Shown: positions 1 through 9,662, counted from the stretch's first letter. The stretch is 64,000 nucleotides of DNA from Ahaetulla prasina (GCF_028640845.1 NC_080548.1:19803321-19867320), one strand, 5' to 3'. Numbers and translations: made by a program. The notes: a model not told the origin generated them from the letters alone.

Positions 1-79
1 GACAAATGAGAGTCCAATCTGGTTTCCTGCCTCCGCAGGGGGTTGGACTAGAAGTCCTCCAAGTTCCCTTCCAACTCTG
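1..79 (+). mobile_element. CR1/L3-like LINE, extreme 3' end
   Basis: The stretch ends with the phrase GGTTGGACTAGAAG followed by CCCTTCCAACTCTG. The same phrase closes the CR1/L3-like copies near 18.7 kb and 34.0 kb, and its reverse complement opens the copy near 56.76 kb. It is the non-coding 3' terminus only and runs straight into a pentanucleotide array. The element continues to the left of the window. Confidence 0.75.
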
Positions 80-198
80 ATGTTATGTTATGTTATGTTA
101 TGTTATGTTATGTTATGTTATGTTATGTTATGTTATGTTATGTTATGTTATGTTATGTTATGTTATGTTATGTTGTTATGTTATGTTATGTTATGTTA
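80..198. repeat. (TTATG)n microsatellite
   Basis: About 23 near-perfect TTATG units with one interruption near 172-178. The array lies at the 3' end of the preceding LINE. In snakes this type of LINE 3' end is known to seed pentanucleotide arrays. Confidence 0.95.
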
Positions 199-470
199 TT
201 TCTTCTTGAAAGCCTCCACTGATGAAGCTCCCACAACATCCGAAGGCAACTTCTGTTCCATTGGTTGGTTGTTCTCACTTTTAGAAAATTTCTCTTTATT
301 TTTAGGTTGAATTTTTCCTTGATCAGTTTCCATCCATTATTCCTTATCTGGCCTTCAGGTGCCTTGGAAAATAGCTTGACTCCTTCCTCTCTGTGGCCGC
401 CCCTCAAATATTGGAACACTGCTATCATGTCTCCCCTGCTCCTTCTCTTCACTAGACTAGCCATGCCCAG
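199..470 (-). pseudogene. CR1/L3-like LINE ORF2 C-terminal relic
   Basis: The minus strand encodes a relic of the non-LTR retrotransposon ORF2 C-terminus downstream of the reverse transcriptase domain. The diagnostic string is RRSRGDMIAVFQYLRGG, then FSKAPEG, then GWKLIKEKFNL. The same segment appears in the copies at 23.7-24.1, 33.4-33.6 and 56.8-57.4 kb. It is truncated at both ends and lacks the last codons and 3' UTR. Its 3' side abuts the TTATG array in the opposite orientation to the LINE end at the window start, so two copies meet across the microsatellite. Confidence 0.8.
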
Positions 471-508
471 TTCCTTGTGTGTCTAAGCATGCTTGGCCAA
501 ATAAAGTA
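466..508 (+). mobile_element. CR1-type LINE 3' tail (ATTCT-seeding type)
   Basis: Contains CCTTGTGTGTC and GCTTGGCCAAATAAA immediately before an ATTCT array. The same tail precedes the same array near 12.95 kb, and is inverted near 36.33 and 53.6 kb. Four copies with the same LINE-to-array junction make this the 3' terminus of one LINE family. Confidence 0.75.
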
Positions 509-702
509 TTCTATTCTATTCTATTCTATTCTATTCTATTCTATTCTATTCTATTCTATTCTATTCTATTCTATTTTATTCTATTCTATATTTTCTATTC
601 CATTCCATTCTATACATATTCCATTCCATTCCATTCATTACACTCCACTCCATTCCATTCCATTCCATTCTATTCCATACAATACAATACCATACCATAC
701 TT
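509..702. repeat. (ATTCT)n array decaying into ATTCC/ATACC variants
   Basis: Near-perfect ATTCT units run to about 597 and then grade into CCATT-type and ACCAT-type variants. Any apparent reading frame here is low-complexity repeat translation. Confidence 0.95.
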
Positions 703-821
703 TTCTTTGTCTTCTCCATCTTAAGGTTATATGTACTTCTCAGAATATTATAGGCTTCAGCCCAATGGGGTCTCCTGCATCTCTTCGAAGTGACATAAGG
801 CACAATGTCTGTTCCTTTTGC

Positions 822-849
822 TCTCTCTCTCTTTCTCTCTCTCTCTCCA
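822..849. repeat. (CT)n microsatellite
   Basis: Short CT dinucleotide run with one TTT interruption. Confidence 0.9.
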
Positions 850-2130
850 GTAAGATTTTTAAAACCCCGAACCGGAATGAAAGAAATGAATAAAAATTAA
901 TAGCAACAGTAATGAACCACTCAGAGAAGAAAGAGCCAGATTTGAGTGCCATCTTCTGCCCTTCAGTTCTGCCCCCCAAATCAGAGGTCACCAGAAGTGA
1001 CACAGAAATTCATATCACAGAGAGGATTGGTTCTCTTTTGATTTGCTCTTCCATGATCTCTGGGCTTATATACCCAATTTAGGTTCGCTTCTTAGAGCTG
1101 CTGTCTCAAGATCTCCCTGGTTGACAACATTTGGCTGAATAATTTATTATTTTGACCTGATCCAGCGTTGCCAAAGCCACGCTGGAAGGTTCTTCCCCAC
1201 CTTCATAACCCAAGGATATTCTCCCAGTGAGCTCCCTTTAATTAAGTTGGGTCATCCTGTCTCAAGGGGATCTTCTCAAAAAGCAGCTCGAAAGCTCCAT
1301 AGCAACCACCAGCCTTTTTCCCTGCCTTTGAAAGATATGCTGCACTTTACAAGAAAGTCATTTGCACCAAGGAAGACATGCTCAAAGTTCAACTGTAAAT
1401 GAACTGTTCCAAAAATAGGCAGCATTGATTTTATTTATTTTTTATTTTTAGCACGCATTATGGAGTACAAAGAGGATTCTATCTAATGCTAAGCAAGAGA
1501 ATCCCATGAGGATTTAAAAAAAAAAACACCAATTCTCATTCAGTTTCACAAAAGAGTGTTTGCTTTCGAAATGACTTTTAATGGAGGAGGGCATTTCAGG
1601 GACGTGCTCCAGGTGGAACGTGGTGCTCTAGCGTTGAATCAATTTTAAGGTGACCGACAGATATCTCTGAATGTGCTGATAGATGAGAATATTTGTAGCT
1701 CAGGGTTGTACGGCAGGGTTCTTGGTGATCTTGGTGGTGTCAACTCACAAAGCATCCTTGGCCTGCTCCCGAGCTGCCATAGGCAAGGGGGATGGGAAAC
1801 TGATAAAGCAGCTCAGCAGCCAAAAACAGAAGCACATTCCAGGCATATCTCTCTCAAGGCTGTCTCCCAGGGCTACTCACAGCAGCCGGAGGGAAGTGAT
1901 CTCTACAACCTGCAAAACTGCTCCATTGGCGAATGTGACTGATGACATACCCTGGGGGGCAGGGGGAAACAGGGTCATGATTGGGGTGTAAAGTACATGG
2001 GGTCAGAGTTGGCTTCACTTGGAACATGCTGACATGAAGCTCCTAGTAAATAACTGGATTGCTTTTGAAGCTTGGCTCAAGGCTCATGATTTAATTAGGG
2101 CATCCATCGGAACCCTGACAGGTGGTTTTC
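850..2130. other. No gene recognised
   Basis: AT-rich sequence without a recognisable repeat terminus, RNA gene or convincing coding region. Open frames of 89 and 102 codons at 1673-1991 overlap each other in different frames on the same strand and show no family motif, so I treat them as chance. Confidence 0.5.
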
Positions 2131-2132
2131 TT

Positions 2133-2245
2133 GCAGACATTTCATGACCACACTATGTAACGTCATCAGTGCTAGGGCACCTAGTTTGGTAATGAAACAT
2201 CTGCAAATAAACAACCAAGTTCGGAGAGCACCAAGGACCCCACTC
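2133..2245. mobile_element. Penelope-like terminal fragments, inverted pair
   Basis: The minus strand (2169 down to 2136) reads CTGATGA, C, a 6-nt strand, a 6-nt loop, a 6-nt strand, then GAAAT and GTC. The plus strand immediately beyond carries the matching half: GGCACC, TAGTTT, GGTAAT, GAAAC, then AACAACCAAG. This is the layout seen in the Penelope-like fragments at 22.1, 52.3, 55.6 and 61.3 kb. Both copies are short and decayed. Assignment to Penelope rests on the conserved CUGANGA...GAAAC block, not on coding sequence. Confidence 0.5.
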
Positions 2246-2412
2246 CCCAAAATGTTTTCTCTTTTGACACACAATTGTCTCTCTGCTGGCCAAATGGATG
2301 AGTGGCTTCCTACTCTTCTATTCATCTCTATAGCAACTTCTCCTATGGGGTTTTTTTTCAATGGGCAAAGAAAGGGCAGCTAGTGAAGGTACAGCATGAG
2401 AAAGAATGGAAA

Positions 2413-2436
2413 AGAAAGAAAGAAATGAAAAAGAGA

Positions 2437-2487
<51 letters not shown>

Positions 2488-2676
2488 AATGAGAGAGAGA
2501 AGAAAGGAAGGAAGGAAGGAAGGAAGGAAGGAAGGAAGGAAGGAAGGAAGGAAGGAAGGAAGGAAGGAAGGAAGGAAGGAAGGAAGGAAGGAAGGAAGGA
2601 AGGAAGGAAGGAAGGAAGGAAGGAAGGAAGGAAGGAAGGAAAAGAAAGGAAAAGAAAGGAAAAGAAAGAAAGAAAG
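2413..2676. repeat. (AAAG)n / (GGAA)n compound microsatellite
   Basis: AAAG units to about 2487, then about 33 GGAA units (2505-2640), then AAAGG variants. It is an all-purine strand of roughly 260 bases. The long Lys/Glu/Arg frames over it are translated repeat. Confidence 0.95.
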
Positions 2677-2959
2677 ATGGAGTTTCGGTGCAAGAGAAAT
2701 TAAATCAGGAAATTAAAAATAGTGACTGACAACTGTCCACAAATCCCAAAAACCTGCTGAGACAGCAGGAAAAGGGCTCAGCCATGGTTCTTATTCAAAT
2801 ATCCTCACAAAAGTTCGCTCAGGCCTATCCTTTACCTGATATTTGTGAAAGCAGCAATGCAAAAGGCTTGAAGACTGGCTTCACAGTCACAGAAAATTAG
2901 TCAAAGTCTAATGGAGAAAGATCTGAAGCTGGTAATTAAAATGGGTGTTCCCTTGTTTG

Positions 2960-3130
2960 GGTAGGTGTGCAAATGTGTGTGTGCTTTCAAGTCAACCCTG
3001 ACTCCTAGAAGCTGCCTGGACAAGTCCCTGTGGTTTTCTTAGCAACATTATCAGAAGTGACTTGCCACCTTTCGCCTTAGGCAGGACTAGAACTCACCAT
3101 AGTGCCTCTGTGCACCAAACTGCCTCTTGG
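2960..3130 (-). mobile_element. Old tRNA-SINE fragment
   Basis: Contains AAGTCAACCCTGACTCCTAG, CTGCCTGGACAAGTCCCTG and CAGAAGTGACTTGCCACC. These are inverted relatives of the SINE at 19.73-19.92 kb, which has CAATGACAAACCACTTCCGA and CATGGACTGGCTCAGGCAGG. It is divergent and lacks clear ends. Confidence 0.5.
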
Positions 3131-3289
3131 TTTGCTAAGTAGAGTTTTTGTTTTCAGTGATGGAGCATCACAGATGGAAACCAGGTTGCTGTGGGATCCA
3201 TAAAAAGGCAAGTTTATTTCTTCGATATTTTCCTACCTGGCTGAGGAGAGACATTAAAAAGTTAACCAGCTCACTGTCTGTGGAGATTC

Positions 3290-3348
3290 TCAGTCATCTA
3301 GGTCATCGTTGTCTCAAAGATGCTTTTTCCTTCAAAAGGCAACTGGAC
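3290..3348 (-). mobile_element. Penelope-like fragment
   Basis: GATTCTCAGTCATCTAGGTC...TTGTCTCAAAGATGC...AAAAGGCAACTGGA is the inverted form of the segment found downstream of the ribozyme-like motif at 52.34-52.40 kb (AGTTGCCTCTTG, CTTTGGGACAACCATGACC). It is cut off at a hAT-like MITE. Confidence 0.5.
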
Positions 3349-3661
3349 CAGAGGTGGATTTCAGCAGGTTCTGACCAGTTCTAGAGAACTGGTAGTGGAA
3401 ATTTTGAGTAGTTTGGAGAACTGGTAAATACCACCTCTGACTGGCCCCACCTACATCTATTCTCTGCCTCCTGAGTCCCAGCTGATCGGGAGGAAATGGG
3501 GATTTTGTAGTAACCTTCCCCTGGGGAGGGAATGAAGATTTTATCTTTCCCCTGCCACGCCCACCAAGCCACGCCCACCAAGCCACACCCACCAAGCCAT
3601 GCCATGCCCTCCAAGCCACACCCACAGAACCGGTAGTAAAAAAAATTGAAACCCATCACTG
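3349..3661 (+). mobile_element. hAT-like MITE, family A
   Basis: Begins CAGAGGTGGATTTCAGCAGG and ends GAAACCCATCACTG. Shared core: a GTTCTGACCAGTTCTGGAGA-like start, GAAATTTTGAGTAGTT, GGGGATTTTG, CCACGCCCACCAAGCC and ACCGGTAGTAAAAA. Family A recurs eight more times in the window. It has no coding capacity. The flanking 8-mers (AACTGGAC, GTTGAAAT) do not match, unlike most other copies. Confidence 0.75.
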
Positions 3662-3968
3662 GTTGAAATGTGTCCCCTAAAGTGTTTGCATAAAAACTTA
3701 TGGTCTCAATATTGTGTGGATAGTAATGTGAGGATATTTCCTGTTTATGTGAAGCAATAACTCACTGTGGATTATTATAATTCTAGAGTAACAGCTAAGA
3801 TTCTTGAGGGAGGGGGGAAAGCTATTAAATCATGAATTTCATTAGATCACAGACAAGTTACTGTTAATGTAATGAGCTGGTGGCCTAAAAATTAAGATGA
3901 TCAAAGTGAGCTGTTTAAATGATTCAAAAGTTTGGGAAGAAGAAATAATAACATAGGAGTTTACAAAC
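3662..3968. other. No gene recognised
   Basis: AT-rich spacer between a MITE and a SINE. I see no recognisable feature. Confidence 0.5.
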
Positions 3969-4325
3969 CTCAAGGGTGGCTCAGGGGTTAAGATAGCTGA
4001 GCTTGTCGATCGAAAGGTCGGCAGTTCGGCGGTTCGAATCCCTAGTGCTGCCGTGTAATGGGGTGAGCTCCCTTTACTAGTCCCAGCTTCTGCCAACCTA
4101 GCAGTTTCGAAAGCATGTAAAAATGCAAGTAGAAAAAATAGGGACCACCTTTGGTGGGAAGGTAACAGCGTTCTGTGTGCCTTTGGCGTTGAGTCATGCC
4201 GGCCACATGACCACGGAGATATCTTCAGACAACGCTGGCTCTTCGGCTTTGAAACAGAGATGAGCACCGCCCCCTAGAGTCAGCAATGACTAGCATGTAT
4301 GTGCGAGGGGAACCTTTACCTTACA
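3969..4325 (+). mobile_element. Sauria-type tRNA-derived SINE
   Basis: The 5' part is tRNA-like: an A-box-like GGCTCAGGGGTTAAGA, then a perfect pol III B-box, GGTTCGAATCC. The body carries CCCAGCTTCTGCCAACCTAG and GACCACCTTTGGTGGGAAGG. The 3' end is GGGGAACCTTTACCTTAC. Three other well-preserved or recognisable copies lie at 6.7, 21.3 and 23.4 kb, and a worn one at 6.2 kb. The B-box belongs to the SINE promoter, not a functional tRNA gene. Confidence 0.9.
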
Positions 4326-4745
4326 AACCTCTTCATCCATTTTATAATAAAGAAATTCTTTACAATCTCAGCCTAATAAGGCTCTTATATATCACTGCAA
4401 TCTTCAAAAATGGCGCCCATATACTTTTTCGATTTGGGTAGAAGCCAACAACTTCATTAAATAAATAAATAAATAAAAGCAAGCCAATCCCAGACAATAT
4501 TAAATTTAAATTAATAAAATTAATTTTAATTGCAATTAATTGCTATTCTCATATTGAATAATTTATGCATTCTATCACAGTTTATAATTTGGCAAAGCTC
4601 TGGGGGGCTAAATCCAGACTTTGAAGCAGGGGTGAAATTTAGCAGGTTCTGACAGATTCTGGAGAAATGGTAGCGGAAATTTTGAGTAGTTCAGAGAACT
4701 GTCAAATGCCGCCTCTGGCTGGCCCCAGAGTGGGTTGGGAATGGA

Positions 4746-4913
4746 CCAGGGGCAGGTTTCAAAACCTGTTGCTACCGGTTCACTTGTGGGCGAGCGGGCG
4801 CACACTCATGCGCGACCCTTTTGCACATGCACAGAAGCGTCTAGGTAAGTGGGTGGAGCCTTCCACCACCGCCACTACCTGATCCAGGGTGAACCAGTAG
4901 TAACCCACACTGG
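4746..4913 (+). mobile_element. hAT-like MITE nested inside family A
   Basis: Interrupts the family A phrase GGGAATGGAGATTTTG. The host hexamer AATGGA occurs on both sides, consistent with a short target duplication. The ends read CCAGGGGCAGG and CCACACTGG. The interior has CTACCGGTTCACTTGTGGGC and GGGTGGAGCCTTCCACCACC, like family C. Confidence 0.7.
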
Positions 4914-5060
4914 AATGGAGATTTTGCAGTATCCTTCCCATGGAGTGGGGAGGGAATGGGGATTTTGTATCCTTCCCCCAGAAGTGGGGAGGGAATGGAG
5001 ATTTTACAATATCCTTCCTCCAGGAGTGGGGAGGGAATGGGGATTTTGCACTATCCTTCC
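4914..5060 (+). repeat. Minisatellite inside MITE family A (about 4 x 40 bp)
   Basis: Four successive units, each beginning GAATGGAGATTTTG or GAATGGGGATTTTG, followed by TATCCTTCCC and GAGTGGGGAGG. Other family A copies hold one to three units, so copy number varies by insertion. Confidence 0.85.
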
Positions 5061-5133
5061 CCTGCCACGCCCACCAAGCCACCATGCCCACCAAGCCACG
5101 CCCACAGAACCAGTAGTAAAAAAAATTGTATTC

Positions 5134-5792
5134 TGAGATGAGTTGTCTGACAGTTGTCAAACTTCTGAACTCAAAACCAACCAAAAGGAGAAGAAAGGGA
5201 GATGATTTTGCTGACGAATGTGCTGCTCCACGTTTGACCAAAGAATCAATTTGTTCAAATAAATCCAATATTTCAAAAGAATTTGTTTGACATTCTTCAT
5301 CACTGAAAATGGATGGCAAGAAAGGAAAAAACATAGACTAGCTGGATAGAGGTAATAAATTCTGGAAAGTAATTATCACCAGTGTTCTCTTTGCGAATTA
5401 GGATTCTTAACAAGCCTTTGACATCTTCTGAACTCATTTATAAGCATGCAGATTTATAGACTCAGCCATTCATCCAGGCAATTGCGGATTCTTTCAACCA
5501 GTTTACTAAAGACACCTCTATTTAGATTTTGTCAAGATGATTGCTCTTTGACACTATTGATGAGATGAAGGAGTGTTTCTGGCTGCTTCTTGCAAAAAAA
5601 AAAGTACAAGAAGAAGAACTGGGAACCTCTTTTGATGAGTTTGGGCATTTTCCTTGCATCAAACAAACTGGTTTATTTTTGAAGAACTGACAACTAGAAA
5701 AACAGGTTTCATCTCAATTTCTTGGGAACCAAATCCGTAAGGCAGCTTCCCATCGGGCCTTCTGAATATCTTCAGAAATAGAAATTATAAAT
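5134..5792. other. No gene recognised
   Basis: Moderately AT-rich, with no recognised repeat end. A minus-strand frame covers part of it (to 5334) but reads through MITE sequence and shows no known domain, so it is probably chance. Confidence 0.45.
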
Positions 5793-6114
5793 CAGGGGTG
5801 TCAAACTCAAGGCCCGTGAGCCAAATCTAGCCCACAATGTGCTTAGGTCTGGCCCAAGGGGCCACCCTGGAAACAGGGAAGGACCGGCCTGCAGTGCTTC
5901 TGCCAGTGAAAACAGAGCTCGGTTGCAGGAAGCTGTCATAGCAGAAAACAGAACTTGAGAGTCTGTTTTCACTAGCAGACCGCTCAGGCCACCACAGGCA
6001 CCCCCTGACCCAAGTGATGTCAAGCTGGCCATGCCCACCCCGGCCACGCCCACCCCAGCCCCCCAAGTTCAAACACAACCCTGATTCGGCTCTCAATGAA
6101 ATCGAGTATCTCTG
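5793..6114 (+). mobile_element. hAT-like MITE, family B
   Basis: Begins CAGGGGTGTCAAACTCAAGG, a classic vertebrate hAT MITE terminus, with AAGGCCCGTGAGCC and GCTCTCAATGAAATCGAGT near the ends. The right terminus has decayed (ATCTCTG instead of a clean inverted repeat) and no target duplication is clear. Confidence 0.75.
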
Positions 6115-6228
6115 TATCTATGATACAAGGGACCCTCAAAATCCCATGCTATCGAATGTGATGGGTGAAGCTTATAGAAACTAGAGGCCAAAGAGTAGAA
6201 GATGCTAAATTAGCTACATCTGATGGCC

Positions 6229-6505
6229 CAATGAGCAACACGGTAGCTCAGCGGTTAAGATGCTGGGATTGTTGGCTGGAAAGCTGACAGCCCAGGTTTC
6301 AGACCCCTAGCACCGCATCATGGGGTGAGTCCTCACCCCGGTTCCTGCCAACCTAGCAGTTCGAAAGTATGTAAATGTAAGTAGATGAATAGGTACCAAT
6401 TCAGTGGGAAGGTAACAGGGCTCTGTGATGTCATGCTGCGCACATGACATCTCCTCCCACTGATGCTCCGTGTGTAGTCAGAGGCACCCACAGGATCTGA
6501 TGTTT
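6229..6505 (+). mobile_element. Old Sauria-type SINE
   Basis: Has the order of the other copies (GGTAGCTCAGCGGTTAAGAT, TGCCAACCTAGCAGTTCGAA, GGTGGGAAGG-like TCAGTGGGAAGGTAACAG, CCACATGAC-like CGCACATGACATC). The B-box is mutated to CAGGTTTCAGACCCC and the 3' tail is lost. Confidence 0.7.
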
Positions 6506-6738
6506 TTGTCAAAGTGAGAAAACCAGCACTGCACCGTTGTAACATTCTAGCTATTCCATGAAGCATTTTCTAAATGGACAGAGCTTAGATTACAATCTAT
6601 TCATTACTGTATTTTGCCCTTATTTCAGATGAGGGGCCAGATATTTAAATAAAACTGATCCATGTCTTGATGAAAGTTAGCTTTCTTTCTTTCACTCTTA
6701 GATTTTAATTTTTGGCTTGCATAATGAGTTTGCAGAAA

Positions 6739-7086
6739 CACGGAGGCTCAGTGGCTAAGATGCTGAGCTTGTCGGTCGAAAGGTCAGTAGTTCAGTGGTT
6801 CGAATCCCTAGTGCTGCGTAATGGGGTGAGCTCCCATTACTTGTCCCAGCTTCTGGCAACCTAGCAGTTCGAAAGCACGTAAAAAATGCAAGTAGAAAAA
6901 ATAGGGACCATCTTTGGTGGGAAGGTAACAGGTTCCGTGCACCTTTAGCGTTTAGTCATGCCGGACACATGACCACAGAGACGTCTTCGGACAGCGCTGG
7001 ATCTTTGGCTTTGAAACAGAGATGAGCACCGCCCCCTAGAGTCAGGAACGACTAGCACATATGTGCAAGGGGAACCTTTACCTTTA
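6739..7086 (+). mobile_element. Sauria-type SINE
   Basis: Complete tRNA head (GAGGCTCAGTGGCTAAGATG, B-box GGTTCGAATCC), conserved body, and 3' end GGGGAACCTTTACCTTTA. Better preserved than the neighbour at 6.2-6.5 kb, so it is a younger insertion. Confidence 0.9.
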
Positions 7087-7089
7087 ATG

Positions 7090-7414
7090 AGTTTGCATGT
7101 AGAATTTGTATAACCTGGATGCTTTATATTTCTGTTGGCTCTGATTGTATTACAGAACTTCATTCGTTCCGTCTAGTGGAAGCTCAGATGAAGTACTGAA
7201 CAGGGTGGGAAAAAATGCTATCTTGGAGGGGTGGGGTTTGCAGCATCATAGGCATGAACTATTTGGGGCCACCAGATATGAAAATGGTCAGGGCTGAAAC
7301 AATCCATCGTATTCGAAACTTCCGTTTTAAAATTCTACTTTCTGTGGATACAGCAAGATTCCAGACAAGTGAAGCATGCTTTTTCCTGAGATTTGAGTTA
7401 ATCCCAACCTTAAT
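7090..7414. other. No gene recognised
   Basis: Unique-looking sequence between a SINE and a solo LTR. Nothing supportable. Confidence 0.5.
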
Positions 7415-7419
7415 CCTGA

Positions 7420-7947
7420 TGTTGTGGCCTGTCAGCTCCGGCCCCTCCAGCAGCCAAATCAGATGAGAAGGCAGCATGGGAGTCAGGGCCAGCATCAAGG
7501 CAACCTGAGAGCTCCAAGCGGGAAGAGGGAATGGAACTGTCAGAGAGAGAGAGAAAGAGGCGGAGCCTGGGCCGTCCATCAGCCCTCAGATGGAGAGTCA
7601 ACAGCCCCCAGGTCTGGAGATTGCTGATGAGGAAGAGGAGGAACAGCTGGGTCCATTGCCTCATGCACAGATGTACAGAAGACAGAGGAGAGGAGAGCAG
7701 TGGAAATCTATAGGTTGATCCTTGGGACAGAAGAGCCACCACGGCTAGCGAAGCCCCACCCTAGCTCTGGGGATAAAAGGCACGGGGCGGAGATGAATAG
7801 GTGTGGCAGACAACTATTCATCTCCCTGTCAGGCAGACTTGTTAGCCTTCTGTGAGAGGGAGAGAGACTTTTTCCCGGAGCTGCTGGTGCTCCTAATAAA
7901 GGAATCATTTAATTAACTTCAGAGGGTTTGGGAGCTAGGTCAGAACA
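7420..7947 (+). mobile_element. Solo LTR (Gypsy-like), 528 bp
   Basis: Starts TGTTGTGGCC and ends GGTCAGAACA. The flanks CCTGA and CCCGA match at 4 of 5 positions, consistent with a 5-bp target duplication. It contains a TATA-like GGGGATAAAAGGCACGGG and an AATAAAGG polyadenylation signal about 50 bp before the end, which sets plus orientation. The U3 part holds acidic and Arg-rich reading frames like those of the other LTRs, but here in another phase. No internal region remains, as expected after LTR-LTR recombination. Confidence 0.75.
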
Positions 7948-7965
7948 CCCGAGTTAAGCTGAGCC

Positions 7966-8200
7966 AAGTTGACACAGTGGTTAGAGTGCAGTACTGCAGG
8001 CTCCTTCTGCTGACTGCCAGCTTCCTGCAGTTTGGCAGTTTGAATCTCACCAGGCTCAAGGTTGACTCAATCCTTCCATCCTTCCGAGGTGGGTAAAATG
8101 AGGACCCAAATTGTTGGGGGCAATAGGCTGACTCTGTAAACCGCTTAGAGAGGGCTGTAAAAGCACTATGAAGCGGTATATAAGTCTATTGCTATTAATC
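7966..8200 (+). mobile_element. tRNA-derived SINE with GCTATT tail
   Basis: Shared phrases: ACAGTGGTTAGAGTGCAGTA, CAAGGTTGACTCAATCCTTC, GGTAAAATGAGGACCCAAAT, GTTGGGGGCAATAGGCTGAC, AGAGAGGGCTGTAAAAGCAC, then GCGGTATATAAGTC and TATTGCTATT. Same family as the copies at 13.8, 14.1, 29.0, 46.6, 51.2 and 55.7 kb. Confidence 0.88.
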
Positions 8201-8322
8201 CCTTGCAAAAAGTTTTTGAACGTACAGCTAAAGTTTTAACTAGCCTATATAGCTGTTGTAAAAGTGAGTCGTGTAGATTTCTTGAGCATCCCTAGTTCAA
8301 AGCAGAGTTTACTGTGGTTCGT

Positions 8323-8371
8323 TCTTTCTTTCTTTCTTTCTTTCTTTCTTTTCTTTCTTTCTTTCTTTCTT
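8323..8371. repeat. (TTTC)n microsatellite
   Basis: Twelve TTTC units with one TTTTC interruption. Confidence 0.95.
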
Positions 8372-8374
8372 ATT

Positions 8375-9176
8375 TGCAATATGGATGGCCAGTTGCATTT
8401 AGAGCTTCAACTCGGAGACAGCATCCACTTGCTGACCTTTCTTCCTGGCTCAGTCTTGTTTTCCTGTTATTCTCAGCAATCTCCCATAATGATGACAATC
8501 GCATTTTGAGAGTTGGCAAACCTGCCTTGACCTGACCACCGTTAAACTCTCCAAGTTCAGGATTTGATGCCGTCTTGAGTTCTCAACATTTCAAATCTAT
8601 CTTATCTCTGTTTGGCCAGCCATGCTGATGAGATCTGTTGGCAAAAGGGAGTAAATAGCACATCTCCAGTCTTTCAGAAAAAAATAATAATGCAACAGTA
8701 ACAAAAATACAGGGAATTAAACTCTCTTTTTTGCCTCTCCAGCCTTCTAAAAAGACATTGAGCAAAGCAGAGTTGATGCAGAACAATTACCAAAAAAAAA
8801 AATATGCTGATGTTTAGCTGATTAAATCTTTTCCATAGGACCCAGTTATAGACAATTCCACTGAAAATTCCAGAACTGAAAAAAATAAAATCTACTAGGC
8901 CTGGGGCAAAATAGATTCAGCTCAGAAACTGAACTAATCCATATTTCTGGAACCAATTTCCAAAGCTATATTTCAGGTTTTGTCCTTATCTGAATTGCAC
9001 AACACAAGTGGTCCAAAAATAAAATAAAATGCCAGCAATAGTGCTTTTGCAACAAAGAGCTAAATATAATTGAAATCACGATATCTCCCAGGATTAACAG
9101 TAAGATCATCACTGTTTTACCTTGAAAGTGATCCTACTGGTTTTCTTTGGAATCTCAAAATTATATGTAAATTGAG
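8375..9176. other. No gene recognised
   Basis: AT-rich sequence with several poly-A runs. No repeat terminus or coding signal that I can support. Confidence 0.5.
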
Positions 9177-9456
9177 GTGGGGCCTCTGTGGCTCAGACTG
9201 CTAATGCAGTCTGTTATTAACAGCAGCTGCCTGCAATTACTGCAGGTTCTAGTCCCACCAGGCCCAAGGTTGACTCAGCCTTCCATCCTTTATAAGGTAG
9301 CTAAAATGAGGACCCAGATTGTTGGGGGCAATAAGTTGACTTTGTATATAAATATACAAATAGAATGAAGACTATTGCTAACATAGTGTAAGCAATATAC
9401 TCTGAGTCTTCGGAGAAGGGCGGGATATAAATGCAAATAAAAATAAAAAAAATAAT
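9177..9456 (+). mobile_element. tRNA-derived SINE, GGGCGGGATATAAAT type
   Basis: Head GCCTCTGTGGCTCAGACTGC, with TGTTATTAACAGCAGCTGCC and ACTGCAGGTTCTAGTCCCAC (B-box-like). The body GGTTGACTCAGCCTTCCATC is shared with the GCTATT SINEs. The tail is GGAGAAGGGCGGGATATAAA plus A-rich, resembling LINE/L2 3' ends. Other copies lie at 31.6 (inverted), 34.2, 55.1 and 58.4 kb. Confidence 0.87.
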
Positions 9457-9610
9457 CCACAAACGATCAGCCACTTTAGGGACTAACTGAGATAAAGACC
9501 ATGCCAGCTTTTCAGTTCTTGAGAATTCTTCATTATAAAAGAAGAGAAGGAGAAAGAAGTCTAGTAATCCAAACCATATTGTCCAATGGTGTAGCCCAGT
9601 GATGGGATTC

Positions 9611-9662
9611 AACCCTAAACCCAACCTTTAACCCTAACCCTAACCCTAACCCTAACTCTAAG
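9611..9662. repeat. Short telomere-like (CCCTAA)n array
   Basis: Four perfect CCCTAA hexamers plus flanking variants (CCCTAAACCCAACCTTTAA before, CTAACTCTAAG after). It starts 14 bases inside the left end of the hAT-like element and is too short for a chromosome end, so it is an interstitial telomeric sequence. Confidence 0.85.

Larger units (their letters stand above)
4627..5128 (+). mobile_element. hAT-like MITE family A carrying a nested MITE
   Basis: Starts CAGGGGTGAAATTTAGCAGG and reaches ACCAGTAGTAAAAAAAATTG; the terminal CACTG is missing on the right. The body is split by a second element at 4746-4913 and then expanded by a roughly 40-bp minisatellite. Confidence 0.75.

Noticed and set aside
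80..310. Open frame of repeated MLCYV
   Set aside because: Direct translation of the TTATG array.
2302..2703. Long Lys/Glu/Arg-rich open frames on both strands
   Set aside because: They translate a GGAA/AAAG microsatellite, and similar frames appear at every purine array in the window (for example 36,811-37,053 and 49,681-49,962).
3969..4060. Possible functional tRNA gene (perfect B-box GGTTCGAATCC)
   Set aside because: The head is followed by the SINE body and repeated at several loci; no acceptor-stem pairing or full cloverleaf is evident.
5131..5334. Minus-strand frame resembling a short acidic protein (SIFSDEECQTNSFEILDLFE)
   Set aside because: The frame continues into MITE sequence and has no known family; kept only as an unassigned interval.
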